Source of the DNA: Nanobdellota archaeon
GTDB lineage: Archaea; Nanobdellota; Nanobdellia; Woesearchaeales; GW2011-AR15
DNA: 26,877 nt
Reading direction: 5' to 3'
Assembly: GCA_018815145.1 (NCBI GenBank)
Contig: JAHIYL010000051.1
Coordinates: 1-26,877 of the forward strand
Positions 22,036 to 26,877 of the stretch are shown piece after piece. The stretch's first letter is position 1. Each line of letters starts with the position of its first letter. A program made the translations under genes and the position numbers. The notes beneath the pieces were generated by a model that worked only from the letters and a program-made list of their open reading frames with translations, did no database searches and was not told where the DNA came from.

Positions 22036-23277
22036 TTATTCTTTTTTCCTTGGGTCTGTTATCTTTCCTGTTATTGCTGATGCTGCGCATGTTGCAGGAC
22101 TCGCTAGGTATATTTCAGATTTGGGTGAGCCTATCCTTCCCTGAAAATTCCTGTTCATTGTTGTAAGCGCTCGTTCACCATCTCCAAGCACTCCCTGATG
22201 CCTGCCTACGCATGAGCCGCAGCCAGGTGCGCCGACAGTGCAGCCGCTCTTGATAAAGATGTCAATCAGTCCCTGTTTGAGTGCTCTTTCATATATTGCC
22301 TGTGATGCAGGGATGACTATTGTCCTGCACCTGTCACTCACTTTTTTTCCTTTGAGTATTCCTGCAGCAATTTTCAGGTCCTCGTATCTTCCGTTTGTGC
22401 AAGTGCCAATGAATACCTGGTCAAGCTCTAATCCTATGAACTCATTGATATCCTTGACATTGTCCACTCTATGAGGATATGCAATCTGCGGAGACAGCAA
22501 TGAAGCATCAATTTTGATAGTTTTCTCATACTGGGGTTCGACCGGCCTGATATTTTCAATATCTTCTATGCCGATGCTTCTGAAATATTCTTTTGTCTTA
22601 TCATCTGTCATTATCAGTCCGCATTTGGCGCCTGCTTCAATTGCCATATTTGATAGAGTCAACCTTTCATTGATTTCCATTTTCTCGATAGTCTCACCGG
22701 AAAATTCTAAAGACTTGTATGTTGCACCATCTGCACTGATCTGTCCTATTATATATAGTATGAGGTCTTTTGCATAGACTCCTTTTTGTAGTTTTCCGGT
22801 CACATTGATATTGATTGTTTCAGGAATCCTAAACCAGTTCCTGCCGGTTGCCCATACAACACCTATATCTGTTGAACCCATGCCTGTTGAAAAGCAGCCT
22901 AATGCTCCGTAAGTGCAAGTGTGCGAATCACCGCCAACTACAATATTTCCAGGCAGTGTGAAACCTTTTTCTATCATTACCTGGTGGCAGACACCTTCAA
23001 AAAAGAAATTAGGCAGATCATTTTCTTTTACAAAATCCCTGATTTTTTTGTGCATGTTTGCGCCTTCAATATTTGGTGCAGGATAATAATGATCAAACAT
23101 CACAACAATCCTGTTTTTGTCAAATAATGGTTTACCTATCTTTTTCCAGGCATTGATAGCGAGCGGAGTCGTTGTGTCATGGCTCATGACATAATCTACC
23201 GGAGCTATGACCAATTCACCTGCTCTGACCTGCCTTCCAAGTTTTTTTGAAAAGATTTCCTCTACAATTGTTCCCAT
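22036..23277 (-). CDS. Homoaconitase large subunit (LeuC/LysT family)
   Basis: 413 residues from the ATG at 23277, chosen because a GGAG site lies about eight bases before it; an ATG at 23304 would overlap the preceding gene. The [4Fe-4S] cluster ligands are visible as Cys293 in GTCTNGR and Cys353/Cys356 in PGCGSC. GGDSHTCTYGALG (115-127) is the family substrate/cluster segment. It catalyses dehydration and rehydration of homocitrate together with the small subunit encoded next. Eleven bases separate it from the homocitrate synthase stop. Confidence 0.88.
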   Translation of the reverse strand: MGTIVEEIFSKKLGRQVRAGELVIAPVDYVMSHDTTTPLAINAWKKIGKPLFDKNRIVVMFDHYYPAPNIEGANMHKKIRDFVKENDLPNFFFEGVCHQVMIEKGFTLPGNIVVGGDSHTCTYGALGCFSTGMGSTDIGVVWATGRNWFRIPETININVTGKLQKGVYAKDLILYIIGQISADGATYKSLEFSGETIEKMEINERLTLSNMAIEAGAKCGLIMTDDKTKEYFRSIGIEDIENIRPVEPQYEKTIKIDASLLSPQIAYPHRVDNVKDINEFIGLELDQVFIGTCTNGRYEDLKIAAGILKGKKVSDRCRTIVIPASQAIYERALKQGLIDIFIKSGCTVGAPGCGSCVGRHQGVLGDGERALTTMNRNFQGRIGSPKSEIYLASPATCAASAITGKITDPRKKE

Positions 23278-23288
23278 TTTTTGTTCTC

Positions 23289-24428
23289 CTAGCTCTTGCA
23301 CCATTCAACAATGTGCCTGAATTCATCCAGGTCAACATATTTTCCCTTTGTGCCTACCTGCTTCACTTTTTCCAGAGCCATACTGATAAGGTTTTCATCT
23401 TTTGGATCTTCCCCAAGTTTTTTCAGCATGTATTGTATTGAAAATTTACCTGACATATGGTCAAGGCAGATTCCTGTCTTCCTGTTGAATATGGCCGGAT
23501 CTATGCTTTGGTAATGTTCTGGATTCTCTACCGCAGCCTGTGTGTGAAGTCCGGCGCAGTGAGTGAATGAATTTCTTCCCATGATCGGAAAATTGATCGG
23601 TACATCTATCTTTGAGTGGAAACTCACAAGCTTGTAAAGCTCATCAAGCTTGGAGAGATCCCAATTATTTTCTTTGAAATCCAATGTAAGTACAGTCAAA
23701 AGCTGTGCAAGGTCGACAATCCCTGCCCTTTCTCCGATATTGAGTACAGTCGCATCGATTATATCAGCTCCTGCCCTGTATCCGTCCAGAGCATTTGCAA
23801 GTGCCAGGCCCCGATCATTGTGGCAGTGGACAGCAATCTTTGGAAAGCAATCTGCTTCACCCAGTGCTGCTTTAAGTCTTTTCACATACTTATACATGCT
23901 CCTCTCTGTACCGGGTACCATGTATCCGGTCGTATCAGCTATGCTTATTATATCAGCACCTGCTTTTACAGCTGCAACAGATGCCTTGAGTACATTCTCA
24001 AACTCACTTCTTACTGTATCTTCCGGAGTGTATCTGATGATGAGATCAGGATTTTTTTTTTTTGCATATTCAATCACTTCTGCTATCTGCTTTATTGAGT
24101 CAGCAATTGTCTTCTTGAATATTCCGTTCAGCCTTTCTTCACTTACACAATAGAAGAGGCCTAGGAACTGGGCATTGCACATGATTGCTGCATCAACATC
24201 TTTCTTGAGTGTCCTTGAGTGTGCTGCAGTCAATGCCCGTAGATTTGAATTAGCAATCTGCCTGACTGCAAGGTCGATTTCACTTGACACAGTAGGATGG
24301 CCTGCTTCGATTATATCAATTCCGATACTGTCAAGAAGCCTTGCTATTGCCAGCTTTATGTGGCTGTCAAAATAGACTCCCGGCGTCTGCTCGCCTTCTC
24401 TTAATGTTGTGTCAAGGATTTGGACCAT
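23289..24428 (-). CDS. Homocitrate synthase (LysS type, DRE-TIM family)
   Basis: 379 residues. It condenses acetyl-CoA with 2-oxoglutarate to homocitrate, the first step of the alpha-aminoadipate route. LDTTLREGEQTPGV (5-18) holds the metal Asp6 and catalytic Arg10; HCHNDRGLALAN (201-212) has the two metal His; NIGERAG (230-236) is also typical. Length without an extra LeuA regulatory domain fits homocitrate synthase, although short citramalate/isopropylmalate synthases also exist. The ATG has no ribosome-binding site and only about 34 bases separate it from branched element 4, so it may be read from a leaderless transcript with a promoter at the edge of that element. Confidence 0.85.
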   Translation of the reverse strand: MVQILDTTLREGEQTPGVYFDSHIKLAIARLLDSIGIDIIEAGHPTVSSEIDLAVRQIANSNLRALTAAHSRTLKKDVDAAIMCNAQFLGLFYCVSEERLNGIFKKTIADSIKQIAEVIEYAKKKNPDLIIRYTPEDTVRSEFENVLKASVAAVKAGADIISIADTTGYMVPGTERSMYKYVKRLKAALGEADCFPKIAVHCHNDRGLALANALDGYRAGADIIDATVLNIGERAGIVDLAQLLTVLTLDFKENNWDLSKLDELYKLVSFHSKIDVPINFPIMGRNSFTHCAGLHTQAAVENPEHYQSIDPAIFNRKTGICLDHMSGKFSIQYMLKKLGEDPKDENLISMALEKVKQVGTKGKYVDLDEFRHIVEWCKS

Positions 24429-24461
24429 TTTTATATTGAATTTGATTAAATTATTATTGTT

Positions 24462-24577
24462 AAAATCATCAACATCATGACAGCGACGGATTTTTTCAAA
24501 ATCCTATTCCATTGAACAGAACCCTATACTTTGTATAGGAACCTGTTCAATTCCATCGCGTCATGTTAATGATTTTT
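24462..24577. repeat. Branched inverted-repeat element 4
   Basis: The outer stem is AAAATCATCAACATCATGAC (24462-24481) with GTCATGTTAATGATTTT (24560-24576), with a three-base bulge and one mismatch, extended by GCGA/TCGC (24483-24486 with 24555-24558). Inside are GGATTTT-TTC-AAAATCC (24488-24504) and a long hairpin ATTGAACAG/CTGTTCAAT (24511-24519 with 24543-24551) capped by CCTATAC-TTT-GTATAGG (24523-24539). It sits between lysW2 and the homocitrate synthase gene. Confidence 0.78.
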
Positions 24578-24587
24578 CTTTTTACCT

Positions 24588-24755
24588 TTACTGTCCCCAG
24601 TCTTCGTCTTCTTCCGGTGCAGGAGCAACTTTTACAGTATCTAGACTCATTACTTCAAGTTCAACACCACAGTCCCGGCAGTTGATTATCTCTCCTTTTT
24701 CAAGTTTTTTTTCATCAACATCAAGTGCTGCTCCGCATTCTGTACATTCAACCAT
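24588..24755 (-). CDS. lysW: Amino-group carrier protein LysW2, C-terminal Gln
   Basis: 55 residues, ending EEDEDWGQ followed directly by TAA. Zinc ligands are C4-x2-C7 and C26-x2-C29, and the acidic tail (APAPEEDEDWGQ) is close to the classical EDWGE tail except for the final Gln (codon CAG). It shares only the scaffold with lysW1, so the shared terminal Gln is not due to a recent copy. GGAGG precedes the ATG by about 11 bases. It is probably read from the promoter at 24894-24904, with a possible 39-residue leader ORF before it. Confidence 0.93.
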   Translation of the reverse strand: MVECTECGAALDVDEKKLEKGEIINCRDCGVELEVMSLDTVKVAPAPEEDEDWGQ

Positions 24756-24867
24756 ATTTTATTCGACCTCCAAAGAATTTATCTGTTTTATCTGATGGAA
24801 AATCGCTGCAACTATTTGCAGCGTTTAGAACATTTACTTCTTTTTCTGTTGTTTCCATCTGAATCAT
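24748..24867 (-). CDS. Possible leader peptide ORF overlapping the lysW2 start
   Basis: 39 codons starting at ATG 24867 (MIQMETTEKE...) and ending with a TGA at 24748-24750, inside lysW2. The ATG lies at the expected transcription start of the TATA box at 24894-24904, so it would be a leaderless ORF. Ribosomes ending on its TGA would be eight bases beyond the lysW2 ATG, a layout suited to translational coupling. The RNA contains a hairpin CGCTGCAA-CTAT-TTGCAGCG (24805-24824 on the + strand) enclosed by GATGGAAA/TTTCCATC. No lysine-rich run is present, and it may be chance. Confidence 0.3.
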   Translation of the reverse strand: MIQMETTEKEVNVLNAANSCSDFPSDKTDKFFGGRIKYG

Positions 24868-25128
24868 TTTTATTTTTAATAGTGAACCACGGATTATATA
24901 TAAACTTAATGTTATCATGGTAACAAATTTTAGTTTATGTTGTTATTATAGTATCCCCAGGGTCTTGAGATGGATGTAAGCCAGTAGGATGAGGTCAATT
25001 GCCAACAGGATGGCTGTTCCAATGAAGAGGCTCCCTTTATTGAAGGAATCTGTTAAAAAACTAAAATTAGGTTGATTTCTCTCTAAATAACAAAATGTTT
25101 TTATTTCAGCCTCAATTAGATTTTCATC
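24756..25128. other. Divergent intergenic region between lysW2 and the ACT regulator
   Basis: About 370 bases containing the lysW2 leader with its hairpin, the lysW2 promoter and palindrome, a - strand frame (24946-25143) without a start codon that encodes a hydrophobic segment, and an AT-rich stretch before 25129 (CTAAATAAC at about 25082) that could be the TATA region of the regulator gene. Confidence 0.5.
24894..24924 (-). promoter_or_regulatory. lysW2 promoter: TATA box and adjacent palindrome
   Basis: TTTATATATAA (24904-24894 on the - strand) is a strong archaeal TATA box. Just upstream on that strand, 24911-24924 reads GTTATCATGGTAAC, a near-perfect 14-base palindrome next to the expected BRE, a good place for a regulator to block TBP/TFB. 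The ACT-domain regulator gene is divergent from here. Confidence 0.55.
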
Positions 25129-25143
25129 ATGCCATCTGTATCA
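24946..25143 (-). pseudogene. Possible remnant of a small membrane protein
   Basis: This - strand frame stays open for about 65 codons and ends GTAILLAIDLILLAYIHLKT then LGIL and TAA, a convincing membrane helix. There is no ATG, GTG or TTG before the helix, and its upstream end overlaps the start of the + strand regulator gene. It could be a decayed gene, a non-standard start, or chance hydrophobicity. Confidence 0.25.
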
Positions 25144-25785
25144 TCCGCTGTGCGCTCAGTCATAGAGAAGAAGCCCATGCTCAATCATGCACTGACTGAA
25201 GGTATTGTCAACTACGCAAATCTGGCTGAAAAGCTGCATAATGAGATTGAGCAGGATGTCGGGGGGAAAGTCGACCTTCCGGCTATTGTCATGGCAATAA
25301 GAAGGTATGCTGAAAAATTAAAACCGCTTCTGGACAAGAAGTTCAAGTTCAAGTTCAATTCAGAGATGATCATGAAGAGCGGCCTTGTGGATCTCACTCT
25401 TGTGAAAAGCCCTAGGGCTCTCCAGAAATTGAAAAAAATATACGATCTGGTTGATTTTGAAAAGGGTGAGACACTCAATGTCATCCAGGGAAATTATGAG
25501 ATAACCATTGTGATCAATGAGAAATACCTGAAGGATACAAAGAATGTCCTGAAGGAAGAGACCATAATAAATACTGAGATGGACCTTGTCAGCATCACCC
25601 TCTCTTTTTCTGAAGAGTTTTTCTATACTCCGGGGTACCTTGCAAAAATAACACGCAAGCTTGCCTGGGAAAACATAAATGTGTTCGAGAACATATCCAC
25701 TATGACTGAATTGATATTCATAGTCGGAAAAAAGGATGCTGTTAGGACATACAAAGCTCTGCAGGAAATAGTGGATGAAGAGTGA
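25129..25785 (+). CDS. ACT-domain regulator of amino-acid metabolism (COG2150-like)
   Basis: 218 residues. The N-terminal part (about 1-75) is helical and resembles the archaeal regulator-type segment: SVIEKKPMLNHALTEGIVNY and AIVMAIRRYAEKL. The C-terminal part (about 150-214) is an aspartokinase-type ACT domain: LVSITLSFSEEFFYTPGYLA, NINVFENISTMTELIFIVG. ACT domains bind amino acids, often at dimer interfaces. Being divergent from the LysW lysine genes, this protein is a natural candidate for a lysine- or arginine-responsive regulator, although no classical HTH motif is obvious. The ATG at 25129 has no ribosome-binding site, fitting a leaderless or short-leader transcript. Confidence 0.8.
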   Translation: MPSVSSAVRSVIEKKPMLNHALTEGIVNYANLAEKLHNEIEQDVGGKVDLPAIVMAIRRYAEKLKPLLDKKFKFKFNSEMIMKSGLVDLTLVKSPRALQKLKKIYDLVDFEKGETLNVIQGNYEITIVINEKYLKDTKNVLKEETIINTEMDLVSITLSFSEEFFYTPGYLAKITRKLAWENINVFENISTMTELIFIVGKKDAVRTYKALQEIVDEE

Positions 25786-25801
25786 GATCAGATAGTATTT
25801 T

Positions 25802-26857
25802 TCATGCTTCTTCTTCAGCTGGAAGATTCATTATATATGAGCTTGTTCGAACACCAGCCTTTGGTCGTTGGACTGATGCTAATGCACTGGAACTTAATGA
25901 TGTATATATATCTGAGTAAACATCAAAAATACCATCGACCATGAAAGTATAATGAGTCAATCCTTCCAAAACAATGAAATGAACATCATCAGGTATCATA
26001 TTTTCAAGCATCTTTGATGATATCATCCTGTCTCCATCTGATGTATATATTAAAGTTGCTCTGCAATCTTTTAGATTTTCCCAGTCTTCCTTAGTAAACC
26101 CTCTTTGATTTTCATTACCTTTTCTAGTTAATACTGCAGATCTTAATGATTCACGTCTTTTTTCTCCGGTAAGTGCTCTTATATGTGAGTTAAATACAAT
26201 TTTATTTGTCAGTTTCCACAGATAATCTTCTAAAATTTCTTTCGTTTTATCATCAGATATTCCTCCTACAGGTTTAAATTCTCTAAGAGAGTTACCAAGA
26301 TTGATCCAGAACTGATTTTTCCAGTTCTCACTCCATATATTAGGATTGCAATCATCAACTCCTTCTTTACAGACGGATATTAATGCAGGATGAAATGGGA
26401 TGATAATTAATCCGCCATATTTTTTGTAGTCATCACAGTATTCGCTGCCATAATAGCATGTCCCTGCTCCACCCATGGAATGACCAAAAAGAATATTTTT
26501 TTCGGGTTTTTTATCAATATAATGATTAGATTCATCGACAGGTAGCACATTGCCAAACATCCGGTTGATAAGATACACAGAATCTGTTTGATGTTCTGGT
26601 CCTACACCTAAATCCTTATCTATCAATTCATCTTCAGCAAGCTCGGCACCCTGCATTCCATATGTCTGTATAAGAAAAGCGTAACTATCATACGGAGAGA
26701 GACCTTCTTGCTGAAAAAGAAAAAGAAGTCCAAGGATGAAATCTTTATTCTGCCAAGGTTCATATATTGTCAGGCTTCCGGTCCAGCCGTGAAGACCGGT
26801 GATGACAATAACAGGAGAATTATAGCTCAATAGGATTTCATCAAATATTCTTTCCAT
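25802..26857 (-). CDS. Alpha/beta-hydrolase (lipase/esterase-like), possibly incomplete at the N-terminus
   Basis: 351 residues from the ATG at 26857; the frame stays open to the window edge, so the true start may lie outside. The oxyanion-side strand SPVIVITGLHGW (about 14-25), nucleophile elbow GHSMGG with Ser127, a late Asp in TSDGDRMIS and the His in LEGLTHYTF fit a complete catalytic triad. A large insert between the first strands and the elbow (about 30-115) and an acidic AEEEA tail are unusual. There is no recognisable signal peptide in the visible part, so a cytoplasmic location is likely unless the start is upstream. It converges on the ACT regulator gene with a 16-base gap; the substrate is unknown. 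Confidence 0.8.
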   Translation of the reverse strand: MERIFDEILLSYNSPVIVITGLHGWTGSLTIYEPWQNKDFILGLLFLFQQEGLSPYDSYAFLIQTYGMQGAELAEDELIDKDLGVGPEHQTDSVYLINRMFGNVLPVDESNHYIDKKPEKNILFGHSMGGAGTCYYGSEYCDDYKKYGGLIIIPFHPALISVCKEGVDDCNPNIWSENWKNQFWINLGNSLREFKPVGGISDDKTKEILEDYLWKLTNKIVFNSHIRALTGEKRRESLRSAVLTRKGNENQRGFTKEDWENLKDCRATLIYTSDGDRMISSKMLENMIPDDVHFIVLEGLTHYTFMVDGIFDVYSDIYTSLSSSALASVQRPKAGVRTSSYIMNLPAEEEA

Positions 26858-26877
26858 TACAGAATGTTCAACAATCT

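Noticed and set aside
20506..24428. Leucine operon (LeuA, LeuC, LeuD, LeuB) reading of the four-gene run
   Set aside because: The families overlap, but direct continuity with two LysX-type ligases and the presence of LysW, LysZ, LysY and LysJ favour the homologous alpha-aminoadipate enzymes. The dehydrogenase helix RLRQRLDLY also fits a tricarboxylate substrate better.
12446..24577. Branched inverted repeats as tRNA genes or CRISPR repeats
   Set aside because: None has a T-loop GTTCRA motif, an anticodon arm of correct size or a CCA-proximal acceptor stem, and the elements differ in sequence, so they are neither tRNAs nor a repeat-spacer array.
12446..24577. Branched inverted repeats as copies of one MITE
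   Set aside because: The arms and internal hairpins are not homologous between elements, and no flanking target-site duplications are evident.
25000..25080. Short + strand ORF beginning ATGAGGTCAATTGCC before the ACT regulator
   Set aside because: Only about 28 codons, with no promoter or ribosome-binding site and no recognisable sequence; the region is better explained as upstream sequence of the regulator gene.

Overview
The window looks like part of an archaeal chromosome, plausibly a DPANN-type lineage such as Woesearchaeota, although the phylum is inferred only from protein style. Evidence includes TATA-type promoters, leaderless and Shine-Dalgarno-led starts side by side, a LysW-dependent amino-acid pathway, an archaeal-type ACT regulator, and a giant secreted protein rich in N-X-S/T sequons.

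Left third (1-11814, + strand): a giant surface protein of more than 3,500 residues enters from the left edge and is followed, with an ATGA overlap, by a signal-peptide/one-TM protein that may anchor or chaperone it. The giant protein is built from Ig-like units. Most carry a second domain inserted in one loop: six complete LamG-like jelly rolls (plus the end of a seventh), three tandem small beta repeats, and a seven-blade RCC1-type propeller. Its frame is broken at 1042 by a +1 shift at CTT-AGG-A.

Middle and right (11912-24867, - strand): a nearly complete alpha-aminoadipate (LysW) lysine/arginine gene set. Read in transcription order it is a possible leader ORF and lysW2; homocitrate synthase, homoaconitase large and small subunits and homoisocitrate dehydrogenase; two LysX-type ATP-grasp ligases; lysW1, a third LysX-type ligase and lysY; then a Fic protein, a stand-alone class II glutamine-amidotransferase-like protein, lysZ and lysJ; and finally a GNAT acetyltransferase. 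An ACT-domain regulator (25129-25785) is divergent from this set, and an alpha/beta hydrolase fills the right edge.

Main discovery candidate: both LysW carriers end in Gln (-DWGQ) instead of the classical -EDWGE, whose terminal Glu side chain is the attachment point for the amino acid. No LysK-type M20 hydrolase is present here. Between the Fic gene and lysZ sits an Ntn-type amidohydrolase that keeps the Cys nucleophile, the carboxylate-binding Arg and the Asn-Gly oxyanion hole, but has Gly where class II amidotransferases have the Asp that binds the free alpha-amino group of glutamine. That is what would be expected of an enzyme acting on a C-terminal Gln or gamma-glutamyl amide of a carrier protein. 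This suggests a Pup-like activation step (Gln to Glu deamidation) and/or a replacement for LysK. It is an inference, but it is testable.

Intergenic gaps in the lysine region hold a set of branched inverted-repeat structures that share architecture but not sequence. No rRNA, tRNA, CRISPR array or insertion sequence was recognised.
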